From the NCBI GenBank assembly GCA_024305405.1, contig JAKNDB010000054.1:868001-932000 (forward strand): 64,000 bases of DNA. Direction: 5' to 3'. Position numbers and translations under genes: made by a program. This document shows, in pieces, positions 1 to 12,946 of this stretch; the stretch's first letter is position 1; each line of letters begins with the position of its first letter. This DNA comes from Dirofilaria immitis (Eukaryota; Nematoda; Chromadorea; Rhabditida; Onchocercidae). The notes beneath the pieces are model-generated. The model ran no database searches. It saw only the letters and a program-made list of their open reading frames with translations, and was not told the DNA's origin.

Positions 1-2423
1 ATAATTTTGATTAATTAATTAGTTCTAATTAATTCTTATACTTTGATATAATTATTTTTTATAAAATTTGTATCTTTCTGCAACTATCATTACTATTATT
101 ATTGTCATTTTTTTTGTTGTTATTGAAAGAATAAAAATTATAGCAAACATTATGGATCATTTGTTTATTAGGTTAACATCGAGATTATATTAATTTTTAT
201 TCTCGGATCGGAAAATGTGGATTGGATGAGAGCATTTTAATTTCAATGAGTACTTCATCTATTAATTAATTCATTGAAAATAAAAATGAAAAATATTTTA
301 CGGGAGAATGATATTACTTAAGATAATTGAAAGATTGCAATTACTTGAAATAATTACATTTATTTCCTCAAATAGTTTCCATTCATTTGTTTTATGAAAA
401 TGCATCAAATTTTAGCGATCATTTTATTCAAAGTTTATCTTAGCCTATCAAATTTGAATTTATCCATATTACTTATGGTAATTTGATTGTACATAGAATT
501 AAAAGAAGTCCTCCATACATATATCGATTGTATCTAGTAAATATTGCATATCAAAAAATTTGTAAATTTGCATCCATTCATAATTTCGTGATATTGTTGC
601 TGCGATAGTTAATAATAAAATTTATCGTGATATATAGTTGATAAAAAATAATTGTAGTATTTGTTACTATAATTTAGTTGATGATAAAATTGTAATTATC
701 AAAGATAATTTTTCTTATTTGTGATTTTAATGTGATCATAATTTATTTAATTTAATTCTTATTATTTCTACTAATTTATGACATCATACAATACATATTT
801 TATAGTTGTTACCAAATAATTATTTTTAAGTAATAATAATAAAAAGTAGTAAATATTATCAATCATTTCAAGTTATGATATTCCTATAATCATTTAAGCT
901 TTATAATATATGGTTAAATTTGTACGAATATTTATCAGTTGATTGTGACATAAATTAATTTTTAACTATAAGTTAAAAATTTTTTGGGTCATTAATTGAG
1001 ATAATTTTTAAAAGTTCTAAATAATAATGTTATTTTGGATCAGTGCAATTTTCTGATTTTTAGAAGTATGTTATGGAAATCTAAGATTTTTAAAATTCTA
1101 TTATCGATTATATTTTAAAAATTTGCATTTATTTTGATAGATGTTAGCTTAAATTTTATTGGAGATATTTTGCATACGAACAAAACATATCATATTAAAT
1201 TCTATGTAAATTCTCATTTTTCCATTTCATCCTTGCTTTGCAATTTTGGAATTAGCAATTATGTAAATTAAATTTATTTAAATCCAATTGTATGTCTGTC
1301 ATTTGTTTTAGAATTTCATTATTCTGTACATTATTTTAATTTTTACGAATTGTTATTATTTGGCTATCGTATTGCAATATTTCATTGATGCTTGTTTTTC
1401 AAAAATTTAGATGGTATGATATCGTATAGTTTTCTGTTAATAAGTTCCATTTTAAATTTGAAATTAAAAAAATATTTTTAAAATGTTTGAAATTAATTTC
1501 TGGAATCATCATAGAATTATTTCAGTTTTAAATTATAAGTAAAAACTTATTCAAGATAAATTAAAATATTGTGTCAATAAAATATCAAAAGTATGTATTT
1601 AAGAATTAACCCAAAAACTAATTGAACTAATTAATTAATTCTTTACTGAAATTAAAATGAATAATAGCAAAATTTCAAATTGCTAAGTTGATTTCATTAA
1701 ATGTTAGTTTATTTCATTATACATCTTAGATAAAATATTGTATAATCTTTTTTTCGCAACTATTCCAATTTATAATTTTTGATTATTACTTTTGATTATT
1801 TTAGAAAATATATCGATTAAATGTTGGCATAATTCCATAAATTTTCTATTGTTATCTAAACATTTTCAATTATTTGTTTGTCATAGATATATCGTCGTTA
1901 GAAATAATAGATGTATAAAATTGATAAATTGTCCATATTTGTTCGAAATATTCACCGTGATATAATATCATATTTGCCTACATAACGACGATATGTTTGC
2001 TCGATCATCACATATTTGTTTTAATTTTGTAAACAATTACCATTCAATAGGACTAAATATTTTATATTTATGATTATAAATCTGTTTGATAATGAATCGA
2101 ATTTTTTGATAAGAATATGTTTGAATTAAGAAAAATTCAGGGATATAAAGAATAGGATGGTAATTATTCTATTCCATGTTTGTAATTTCTAAAAGGTATA
2201 ACAAATGAATATATTTGATTTATGGCATTTTATTATTTCCAATGTTTTTTAAAATATTTTTTATATTGTAATGCAAAAAAGTTGTGAGAAATCATTTTTC
2301 ACAATCAATGGGAATTGAAATTTTGAATTTCAATTTTTAATTTCTATTAAAATGTAACTTTAATTAATACAATGCAAATTTAATGTTTCTTTTTTACTCA
2401 GATCATATGAAATTATTTTTTAG
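1..2423. other. AT-rich stretch upstream of, or intronic to, the AMPK gamma gene
   Basis: No exon could be recognised here. The first coding exon of the AMPK gamma gene begins after an acceptor ending at 2423, so at least part of this stretch may be its upstream intron. The sequence is AT-rich with short poly-A and poly-T runs and stop codons in all frames. Upstream exons may lie beyond the window edge. Confidence 0.5.
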
Positions 2424-5400
2424 GTTTAGCCCAACTAATAAAATAATACGGCATCCTTCTGAAAATACTAGTGCTTTACCAATGATTGGTACTTCACAAT
2501 ACGGTTCAAATATGAAAATTGATCCAGATTCAACTTTGAATTATGTTCATTTGATGCAATTTAATGCATGTTATGAAGCAATGCCAACAAGTTCAAAAAT
2601 GGTTGTTTTTGATACCAAATTACAACTTAGAAAGCATTTAATGGACTTATTTATCAAAGTAAGTTTCAAATTTTACTTCTAGTATGAAAATTTACAAATA
2701 AATTATTTATTCGTTCATTTCAGCTTTTCTTTATTTTATTAAATATTAATTGTTTACGATAACGAAATACCGTTGTATTGTTAGACTATTTATGCAACAT
2801 TTAGATAGTAGATTCTTAAATCTAGATGATTGTATCTGTTGCAAATCGGAAGCTATCGTAATTACTTTTTGATTTTTTTTTTTTTGTTTGAAGGATTTAC
2901 ATCAAGACGAAGAAAATTTACTCTTTAAAGTTTAAGAAACTTTTTCCTGAAATATTTGATATAAATGAATATTTCTGTTTTCATCTCTAATCACTGGAAC
3001 ATATTATTATTTCCTATAATGGCAAAGTAATTAATGTTTACTTATTCACTAGAAATTCTCATACCCATACAATTATCTTTTAATTTAAAATAAAAGTTAA
3101 TAAGTTTACTTTTTTTCTCAGTAAATAATTATTATAGCATGATTACAAATAATATGTTTATAGATACACGACATGTATTACTCTCAGATTCGGCTAAAAA
3201 TAATGAAATTGTTGGTATATTATCCGTAACAGATTTCATTCGAGTTCTTTATTATTGCACAAGTTAGTTTTTGATAGTTAAAACTATGCTAAATCATAGA
3301 TCAATTGCGCAAGTATCATGATAATGTTAACAATCAATTAATAATGTAACTATCTGGTTGTGCTTTACTATTTCAGGAGAAAAATTTTCTATATTTATCG
3401 TTAAATTTAAAACTAAATATTGATAAGTTTATTGTGTTTCGACATTTCCTCCTCTGTGCATATAGTCTAGTAGATACAAATCAATTACCAAAATATAGCA
3501 TTCAATTAAGAAGCTTTTTTTTATTGTTATTTATTTATTTTTCAGAATGAAAAATGAAAGGAAGGATAAGCAAAAAGAAGTTGCATGTGAGGAGAAAATT
3601 TCTTCAACAGATGAAGCAAATATCGATGGAATTATTGATTTGGAATTGAAGCAATTGGAAATGTCTGATGCGGGAAGCAGCAGAATAATACTTCTAACGA
3701 TGAATGTCAAGATGACAAGAAAATAGAGGAAAAATGACAGATACTGAATTAAATACGTCAAAAGAGGAGGATATTGGAACTCTTACCATATCTGAATATC
3801 AGGGTTTTCTTATTATTTTTAATTTTTTTTTAAATTGATCTTTGCGCTTTGGAGTGTAGTTTAATTTCGTGAAAACAAAAATCAAAACCAAAAAATCAAA
3901 ACAAGTAATGAATAATATGGAAGTTTAATGATTTCATAATTATCATATTGTTTTATTTATCAGAAATGATATAATTTTTACTTCTTTATTTTTTTTAACA
4001 TATTTTTTCAGATTTGGTCTGTAGAGAAGGAAAATTGATGGATCTTGTATCAATAACTGCAGAAGAAAGGTCCTTTTAACATTATTGATAAATAAAAAGT
4101 TTGCTTTTGCAATAAAGTATTAGATTTCGGGAAGTTTTAATCTTCATAGGACTCTCTTCTGATACAAATTATCTCTTATAAATTTTAGAGCAGAATAATT
4201 TGCTTCTCCTTGGAGATTCAAATATGAGATATCTGTTTCCTAGAATTTCGATGTTTCTGTTGTAGTCTAGTTGTTTTATTGTTTGCTAGTTTCAGTTTAC
4301 TGAAGGCGGCCTGTTTACTCAGTAAGCAACATATACATCGTTTGCCAGTATTGGATCCGAACGATGGAAGTCCTTTGTTCATTTTGACTCATAAACGGAT
4401 TCTTAAATTTTATGGCTTTTCGTAAGTTACTTACTTATCGTGTTATATGTAATCATTGTTTTTTCTATTACCTTCACTTTCCTATAAATTTTGATCTAAA
4501 ACATCTCGTCGAGATTCGGTCGGGACAATAAGTTGAATAATGTAAAAGAGGGTGAATTAAAGGCAATTTTATAATGATAAATTGGCATGACCGGATAAAC
4601 TTTGTTCAGAAGGCTGGATAAGTTATAACTAATGTCGGATCATGAAGTCGCATCATTACTGAAAGACGTGTCGCGCATAACAGGCAACTAGTTTCCGATC
4701 TTATTTTAATATCTGTCTTATTTTATTATGCAGAATATTAGAAACATATGTTTTGGATAAACTCATTTTCACTTCGTTTTAAATCATTGCTGTATTTTCT
4801 TTTTTTTAAGGGTCAATCACTTTATATTCCCGGTTATCATAATAAGACATGTAAAGAACTCGGTGTTGGAACATATGATGGCATACGCGTGGTAAGCGTT
4901 TTAAATAAGTTATTAAAATTTTTATGAAATAAAGATGTTTCTTAAAATTGATTAGTTGGGATAAGGTTTTCTTATTAGCAATTTAAAACAGAATGATTCA
5001 TGCTGGAGAAAGTTTTTAATGAATTAATCAAAAGCACTTTTTCGAAAGTTTCCTATTAAATTTTTTAAAATCTTTTGTAAAAATTATATCATTTATAGAA
5101 GGAACTTAATTAATGATAAAAGGATTTGCTTATGCAGTTTTAGAGGTTAGATTTATATCTATTTGAACAAAATTGGAAAGATTTTTGTTTGATTGAGGAG
5201 ATTTGCGGAATATAAGACAGTGAAAATATTTATCTTTTATGTCATATACAAATAACATTTTCTGCTAAATCATTACTGTAGCAGATGGCTTCTAAAAGAA
5301 CGAAAATTCATTTTAGTGAGCTACACTATCTATTTTTTTGATAACTAACTGATAAGGCATATTGTCAAAAAAAAATCAGTAAAATCGAAAACTATCACTA

Positions 5401-5774
5401 ATTCTATTAATCTTCGTAAAGCTAGTAAAGTAAAACTTTGTATCAAAAATTATTAGTTATTCTACTAATAAAATTATCAAGTGGATAAATGCTTTGTAGC
5501 AAGTATAATCTAATTGGCATGACTTTTATCATATTTCAGGTATATCCGGATACTTCTTTAATTTTATGTCTTGATATATTATTAAATAAGGGTGTTAGCG
5601 GTGTCCCAGTTGTGGAACATAAGACATTTCGAGTTGTGGATATGTATTCACGATTTGATGCGATTGGTGTAGCATTAGAAGATAAAATTGATGATCTTGA
5701 TGTCACGGTAGAAGAAGCATTAGCTTTCCGGAATACTTTCAGGGTTTAGTTTATTTCTTTATAAAACAAAAGTA

Positions 5775-5822
<48 letters not shown>

Positions 5823-7136
5823 TAATAATCCATATTTATATATAATAGTTTTGTTAATAATAATAATCCATATTTATATATAATAGTTTTGTTGATTCTC
5901 TTAAAAGTTGATTAAATTTAAATCGTTAGTTTATAAATCATGAGCACTTATTCTGATTGGGCTGCAACAGATCTAAAATTTTTATTAATTTCGAAATTCT
6001 TATGGATATTGTTTTATAGCTTGAAAAAGATCGTGTCGTTTCGATATCAGTAAATGATTCATTATGGACAGCAATTACGGTACTCGTTGAAAGGAATGTT
6101 CATCGACTTTGTGTTTTAAAAGATAATGGTGCAATTGAGGTAATTTATGAATTTTGCATCTCGAATATTTCAAATTGCATTGAAGGTTCGTAACATGATT
6201 GAAATAGTTTATGCTATCTATTAATTTGACCACGGAGAATGAGGACAGTATAAATCAGATTCGTAACTTGTACATCTCATGGACAATGATATTTTCGTAT
6301 CTTTTAGATATTTATGATTTTATCAAATACTGTATTATATATGGGAAAGCATAATGATATATTTGTGTTTATCGATTCTCATTTTTTTCTTTTTAATTTT
6401 AATTAACTTCATTGCAGGGCTTAATTTCTTTATCTGATATAATAAACTTTTTGGTTGTTGATGTAGCCGAATTATCAGCAGATAATGTTCATTATCATTC
6501 CCGTATAAACCATCATTCGCGGCGTAGCTCGTAAGTATTATTTTATTTTTGTTTTTTGAAAGGATTATTTTGTTGAATTGAACTATTAGATATGATAAGA
6601 TTTAGATAATTTGATGTTTATACGAATTAACCTGTTCTTTTGTGAATGCGATTGAAAATAAAGGAATGTGTACTTATCATTTGACTGCTGGATGGAGGAA
6701 TGCTATAGATTTAGTATATTAAATTGAAATTGAAAGCAGATAAAGTAATTTTAGATACTTATGCATACATTTATTTATTGAATTTAAATTGACGAGAAAC
6801 CTTTTCAGATTGGGAATACTTCCGGAAGGACTCGAATCGTTAGTTTCTCTAAAAATTATTTCACTAAGAAATCAGAGATTCATAGAATGCGTCGCTATTC
6901 CAAAAATATGCACAGATAATATTAATGCATGCAATAATTCTTTAAAAACTGCACATTACAAAATGTATGAGTCAAAATCAAAGTTTAGCTTTTGCTGGCA
7001 TTTACAATTAGTTTTATCTTTCAGAACGAATGATACAGAAGCGAAAATGGATGGCGAAACTGAAGAATCATTAGAAGAACAGTATAACATTAGCGGTGAA
7101 CTTCAACAAAAGTTTGGCACAATATCGATGAATTGA
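2424..7136 (+). CDS. aakg: AMP-activated protein kinase gamma subunit (CBS-domain nucleotide sensor), 5' partial
   Basis: This is the regulatory gamma subunit of AMPK, which binds AMP/ADP/ATP through four CBS repeats and controls the kinase in energy stress. Exons read: 2424-2658, 3164-3262, 3546-3803, 4012-4069, 4296-4421, 4811-4891, 5540-5743, 6020-6139, 6418-6530 and 7025-7136 (or 6809-7136). Recognisable gamma motifs in order are [38 protein letters not shown] with [30 protein letters not shown] with [20 protein letters not shown] and [12 protein letters not shown]. The His-Arg pairs before the CBS strands, which contact nucleotide in the family, are present. Exon 3 carries a long charged insertion between the first and second CBS repeats. 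Five one-base deletions are inferred: near 2658, 3546, 3673, 3732 and 4811. Without them the frame breaks. The start codon was not found; about 469 residues are visible. Which nematode paralogue (aakg-1 to -5) this is cannot be said. Confidence 0.93.
5774..5830. repeat. (TAA)n microsatellite
   Basis: About 18 near-perfect TAA/AAT units lie in the intron of the AMPK gamma gene that follows the exon ending at 5743. Confidence 0.95.
5822..5897. repeat. Two-copy 38-bp tandem duplication
   Basis: A unit containing AATCCATATTTATATATAAT is repeated with a period of 38 bp (the TCC triplets sit at 5829 and 5867). It directly follows the TAA microsatellite in the same intron. Confidence 0.9.
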
Positions 7137-8306
7137 TTGTTTGCATTATATATGGGTATTGATTGAAGCGGAAATGTATGAATCATTTTTAATTGCTTTC
7201 TAAATGCAGAAATTTTTTTTTTGCATTATTCTGCTCGCTTTTCTAACATATTTTGGCATTTGATACGGGAACATTTGGTAATATCAGAAAATCATCATCA
7301 ATTAAATAATGCTGATCAAGAGCATCAAATTTATTTTATAAAATGATTATTATGGAATTACTAATTATCCATTTAATTGAAAATTATTTTGATATGTATA
7401 ACATTTCATGTGTCTATTAATTCGATTATTTAATATAGTAACAAAGTTCTACTTTTCTTGATGAATATTTTTTTAATAATAATAGGCAGCTTATGCTAGA
7501 TTATTTTACCTGTCTTTCATTTCAAGCTATTATTTCATTATTCTGTTGTAATGTAATATAAAGATGGAATGAATTTTGATTTTGCAACAAAAAAAAAACG
7601 TTCTTATTAATATTTCCGATTTTTCTCCATTTGTTTTCTGGTTGTAAACCAAATTTTGTTACGTTTTTCCCTTTTTTTTCTTTTTTAAAATTACGACTAA
7701 TATATACTAGTCATATATCGTTTTTCTTTTTATTTCTTTCATGCATTAAATATTTCTTATCTTTACAAGACAAGATTACTTTGTTGGTTTTGTGTTATAT
7801 AAATAACAGGGTTTGTTATATTTTCCTCTCTTTTTTTTCTTTTGCTTTTTGCTTTTAGCTTAAAGATATTTTTAACAATTAATATATTGATAAATATGTT
7901 TATATGATTATTATCAAACATGTAGTCTTCTTCCTTTCTTGAATATATCATCTCAGGAATAATACTTTTGTTGAATTTGGACTATTCATTATTTCTCTTT
8001 CCTGGACAACAACTATATCATAAAAAATTTAATATAATTGCTTTTAGTATATTGATATTTCTTTCTTAAGTTTAACATTTATATCTATTATATTTGTATA
8101 TAGTTTTTTCAGAAAGAAACAATCGAGCTGAATAAAGCGTTTTAAAAGGCATTTTGTAAAATTTCATAGTTATTTTATAGGAACTTATTTTAAGCCGAAG
8201 ATAAATAAATGGTAGTAATGATAAGTGATAATTATTATCATTTTGATGAAATATTCAGTATAATTGCTTAGTTTATGCATTATTTTAGTTATAAAAGTTT
8301 ATTTGC

Positions 8307-8339
<33 letters not shown>

Positions 8340-10140
8340 TTTGTTTGTGTATACTTATTTTTGCCCTTTTTTTCTAGATATTTAGCATATTTGCAAGTAA
8401 ATGTATAGCTTTCAGAAATGAATATTAATGAAATTTTTGGAATGCATTAAAATTGAATTAGTGTATCATATATGAATCATATTCATTCAACTAAATGTAT
8501 TTTTATTCTTTTAACTCTCGACTATATTCCTTTGGTTATCCTTTGGTTATCATTATCAAAAAAAAAAAGGAAAAAGGAAAAACGAAGGAAGTACGATACA
8601 TTATCAGTTGTTAATCTTTGATCATTTCTTTGTTGAAAAAATTGAGCAATAAATAAAAGTAGAAATTTAAGAAATTTTCTGACATCATATTTAACAAATG
8701 TGTAATGTGGTTTAATTTGCATGAAATTTCGTATATTATTGAGCTAAAATTTGATTATTGATTCTTGAATGGAAAAAGGGTCTTGCATTTGGTCGGAATT
8801 TTTGGGATTCGAGATTAGAATTACTTTTTTGAGTTCGATTTTGATCCATTTTTCTTCTTTTTTGTTCCTACATCGAAAATCGTAAAATTTTAAATACTTA
8901 AATTAATATTTTTAAATGATATTGTTTATTTCGTTGTAAATTCGAGAAATGGCGGATGTCGGATTTGATCTGTCTATTGCAATTTCTATGTTTAATACTC
9001 ATTCGAATATATTTTCTGAATGAATAAGAACATTATAAGTAAGTTCGAATGAAGTTTCAGTCTGAGCTGTCAACAAATTATAAGATAAATTTCCATATCA
9101 GATTACAAAATATTAGTGATCAAAGATCCGATTGCCTCGTAAACTGGTGTTCAATTTTATAAATGATTTTGATCTCCGAATAATTGGTTTAAAATGAACC
9201 AATAAATTCCCTAAAACATAATCTTAAATTTTAAATTCATATATCATCTGAATTATATTTGTAATGTAAATTTAGCGGCAGTTAGTTTGAATTCCTTCTG
9301 ACGTCGACGAAAATTTAATTGTTGAAATTCAAAATAAAAATATTTTATTAAATAATTATTTACTGAAAATTTTCGACTATCAGTTTGATTGAAAATAGCA
9401 AAAATATTAAATATTATTTAAATTTTTGCTTATATTTTTAAAAATTTGAAATAAAAAATTTTTTGGAATGGTTTATTTATTATAATTAAATATTAATTTC
9501 CTTTTATTAATTTATAATAATAAAATGCTCGAAAAATGAAAAATCTCACATACCTTATTATTAATATGTAAAAATATTTTAACGAATAATATATATATAT
9601 TTATATATATATATAAATCAATTATTTTAACGATTTGTTAAGTATATTATCATTTATTATGCAAATAAAACATTTGTAAATGTATGCGAGAAAAAAAGTG
9701 AACAAATATTGCAAAAAGCCTATCAGTTATAATATATGATAAAAAAATAAATAAATAAATTTAATTCTTTGAATTCTATTCATTTTTCCTATTTTTTTCT
9801 TCTTTTTAAATACGAAATATCTAAAGAAATAATTGATCAAAATGATCAAAAGTTTAAAATTGATTGATTAAGGATTTATTTTAATGGAATATGTATAATG
9901 GAATTATTTATTCATACATTAATATCATAATGTAAATAAAATTGCTTATAGATAATATATTTGTTATTTAAATAATTTTAGCAAATTTTTCATTAATATT
10001 TTGGCTTAATTTATTGTATAATATCAACAAATAAATTATATTTATTGAAATAATCGAAATATTTTAAAATATAAATATATCGGAAGTAATTAATATATTT
10101 GTATTGCTGAATTATCTCAATTTGATCAAGGAATTTTGTA
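7137..10140. other. Gene-free AT-rich stretch downstream of AMPK gamma
   Basis: This holds the 3' UTR of the AMPK gamma gene and intergenic sequence. I see no AATAAA close to the stop; the first clear one is at about 8132, too far to assign. A (TA)n run at 8306-8335 and a broken one at 9589-9616 are the only repeats of note. Short ORFs are T-rich and low complexity, with no sign of coding. Confidence 0.6.
8306..8335. repeat. (TA)n microsatellite
   Basis: About 15 uninterrupted TA units in intergenic sequence. Confidence 0.95.
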
Positions 10141-10433
10141 TCATAAAATTTTTACACAAACTGAACCCTCAGGACAAAAGCAATAAGGAGGATCAGAGCC
10201 TTGGGTTCATCTTTTGCTCCCCTCAGCGAATTCCGGGTCTTCCGCAAAAACTCCGAAGTACTCGGTAGCAAGCGACAATGCACGCACAACCCTTAGCATA
10301 TTCGACACCTAACAAAAATTCATCTCGTTAAAAGACCAATCTTATAATTTATTTAGGATTTTTGCTTAATGCATTGTAACTTACCATATCTTGATTATTT
10401 CCCAAGCATTTTAGAACATCTGGACATTTTATC
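10141..10433 (-). CDS. Candidate small two-exon gene, unknown protein, with an in-frame TGA
   Basis: I do not recognise the protein. This is the only non-repeat stretch of raised GC in the 7.1-15.7 kb gap. On the minus strand, exon A (10433-10385) reads IKCPDVLKCLGNNQDM and ends in ATG|GTAAGT. Exon B starts at 10308 after TTTTTGTTAG, and its first 33 codons (down to 10210) include VVRALSLATEYFGVF and AEDPEFAEGSK. The two exons join in phase 0 with no repair. The frame meets TGA at 10207-10209, then stays open for 21 more codons with GSDPPYCFCPEGSVC to a second TGA at 10141-10143. Possible readings are: the protein stops at the first TGA; the TGA is a consensus error; it is read through or recoded; or the locus is a decaying gene. 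The acceptor of exon A (CTAAAG) is weak, and no start codon or further 5' exon is secure. Confidence 0.42.
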
Positions 10434-11894
10434 CTTTAGGTCATAGGGCATTACTGATAAAATTGTAAACATCTTTACTATAAAAATGATCAATATTCAT
10501 TATGCTATCATCACTTCTTAGTTACTTCTTCTTTTTAATTTAATCATGATCAATTATTCGATTAGCAATCTTTTTCAATTCCAATATTAATAACACTGAA
10601 TGACTTGTTTATTTCTCGCTATATTTCTACTAAATTTGTGCATCATAATTACGACGAATAAAATTGGTCGCATTGAAATATTCATTACAGAACAAATTAT
10701 CTTTATTCAAATTTTCAACTTCTCAATAACACAAGATAAATCTTTCATGATAATATTATATAAATAAATTGTTGTTTTTCTTTTCTTTTAAAAGATGAAT
10801 GAATAATAGAAGTAAAATTGAAAAATGGCTGCGCAAAAATTTTAAACTAAAAATCAAAACAAACATGTGACCTAAACATACAAACAATAATGTTTATTAG
10901 CAGTGACATTTTTTTCTTTCTTTTTTCTTCTCTCTTGTTTATATTATACATTTATATCTATGTTTACATATATTCTTGGTCTATTTTTTTTTTTGCTCTC
11001 GAAGAGTGGGAATATTTATAAGGGAAAGTTTATTTTAATCGGAATATATATATATATATATATATTTCACTGTTGTTTTTCTTTTTCCTATTTCATCGAT
11101 AAGTACTACTAATTTATAACTCTTAACGGGTTCATTTCAATTTGTAATATTGTCATTTCCGTTTTGTCTTTCTTTTTTTTTTGTTCAATGTACTTTAATT
11201 TATTTTATTAAATTCCATTTCATTTTTATTTTAATAAGATATATTTAAATTGTATACTTGTAGAAGATTTAATAATAAAATATAATTTGTTTTTGGTTTA
11301 TTTCTAATAAATTTATATGAAGGAACAAAATAAATTATTAAATTGGAAATTAATTTAATTCTAAAAATTAATTTATAATTGATATATTAGAAAAATAGAA
11401 TAATTTTAGAGGAGAATAAATGAAATAAAGAAACAATTGATTAATTCAATCTTCCCCTTCCCATCCCTATATAATTTGATATGTTTATCAATTGGAATTT
11501 TAAAAGTAATAATAACTCCGATTTAGAATGGCTTCATAAACGACAAACTTGTTTTACCAATTGATATTGATGCTTTATTATGTATGCACAATATACAATA
11601 ATTAATATAAAGAACATTATCTTAAATTATCATATTTACCTAAAGATTCATATCAAATTATCACTTCTGCCGAATGATCTGACCTTAATCAACTATATAT
11701 GCCTAAAAACTTAACCTCATATTATCATATTTATGCAAATAATTGATCTTAACCTCTTATATCTATCTAAAAACCTAACATTAAACTATCATATTAGGAT
11801 TGTTATACTGTCCTTCTTTCTATGAATAAAGACCGATTTAAAAATAAAAATCAATGTGTGCAATAAATCCTGCATATAATGCACTCTCTCAAAC

Positions 11895-11920
11895 TGCATG
11901 CTGCTATTGCATGCTGCTAT
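11895..11920. repeat. 13-bp tandem repeat, two copies
   Basis: The unit TGCATGCTGCTAT is repeated with period 13 at 11895 and 11908, followed by degenerate TGCACGC units. Confidence 0.85.
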
Positions 11921-12076
11921 TGCACGCTTGCACGCTACTATGTGATAGAGTGCCCCTTCCAACACATACATATATGCATATATTATATGTGTTGTATATA
12001 AATCGACCATTTCATTTCATTCCTATCATAGTCATTTTCTATTTGCATTTATATCTGATGTATACAGACATACTTT

Positions 12077-12170
12077 ACATACTTGCATACTTGCATACTC
12101 GCATACTTGCATACCTGCATACCTGCATACTTGCATATCTGCATACTTGCATACCTGAACATCTGCATAC
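12077..12170. repeat. Imperfect 10-bp tandem repeat (CATACTTGCA-like)
   Basis: About nine units of roughly GCATACTTGC with T/C variation, phased at 10 bp. Because 10 is not a multiple of three, the repeat reads as a 10-residue periodic peptide in any frame, which explains the spurious long ORF here. Confidence 0.9.
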
Positions 12171-12567
12171 TATTTTTGCCATTACTTCACATCAAATATT
12201 TGATATATTTTTTACATCTGTGAATAACTAAAGTTCATGATTTCTCGACTATCCATTCCCGACATTTCCAAAATTACTATCTTGCTATTCGGAAATTCTC
12301 TAAATATTATCTCATTGTTTATCATTTCGCAGTTACATTAAATATTTGCCCTATTTTTGTAGTTGCACTCATAAATGATGAAAATTTGAAATTTCTCGAC
12401 AATCAAATTTTGAAATTCTCGAAGTTATCTGTTTAAATAATAGAAGTTTTTAATTTCAGAAGAATTATCTTATAGTTTTATTTTGAAATTACTTTAATTT
12501 TTTCCCAAACTTCACCTGTTTTAAAATTTTTTCATTTATTTCGCAACTTTTTCCTACTATTTCAATT

Positions 12568-12738
12568 ACCTTTTCTATACCTGTTTTTATCTTTTAGATT
12601 ATAATACTATAATCAATTATCTTTTCTATACCTGTTTTTATCTTTTAGATTATAATACTATAATCAATTATCTTTTCTATACCTGTTTTTATCTTTTAGA
12701 TTATAATACTATAATCAATTATCTTTTCTATACCTGTC
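12568..12738. repeat. 51-bp tandem repeat, about 3.3 copies
   Basis: The marker TTTTCTATACCTG recurs at 12571, 12622, 12673 and 12724, an exact 51-bp period. The first three units are nearly identical and the fourth diverges after about 15 bases. Array borders are approximate. Confidence 0.95.
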
Positions 12739-12872
12739 CTTACCTTTCAAATGACGAAAAATCTTATTTCTCCTGCACACTCAATTATTTCTCTTAAAAT
12801 TGACACATTTTTTCATTTAAGTTTAATTTTTTACAACATTTGCTTATAAATAAATTTAAACTATCCCTTTGT

Positions 12873-12946
12873 TGGTCTCTCTCTTTCTCTTTCTTTCTCT
12901 CTCCTTCTCTTTTCTTTTTCTCTTCCTCTTTTTCTCTCTCTCTCAG
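12873..12946. repeat. (TC)-rich polypyrimidine tract
   Basis: A run of CT, CTTT and CCTT units on the + strand in intergenic sequence. Confidence 0.9.

Noticed and set aside
4632..4691. Coding-like 19-codon ORF ([19 protein letters not shown]) in an AMPK gamma intron
   Set aside because: It stops at once, has no usable donor, does not fit the conserved protein, and the flanking exons join well without it.
10141..10310. GC-rich island as a tRNA or other structured RNA
   Set aside because: No cloverleaf arms or T-loop motif are seen, and consensus splice signals with a continuous frame favour protein coding.
11854..12231. 125-codon ORF on the + strand
   Set aside because: Its right half is the 10-bp tandem repeat read as a periodic peptide, and the left half is another short repeat. 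There are no splice signals or motifs.
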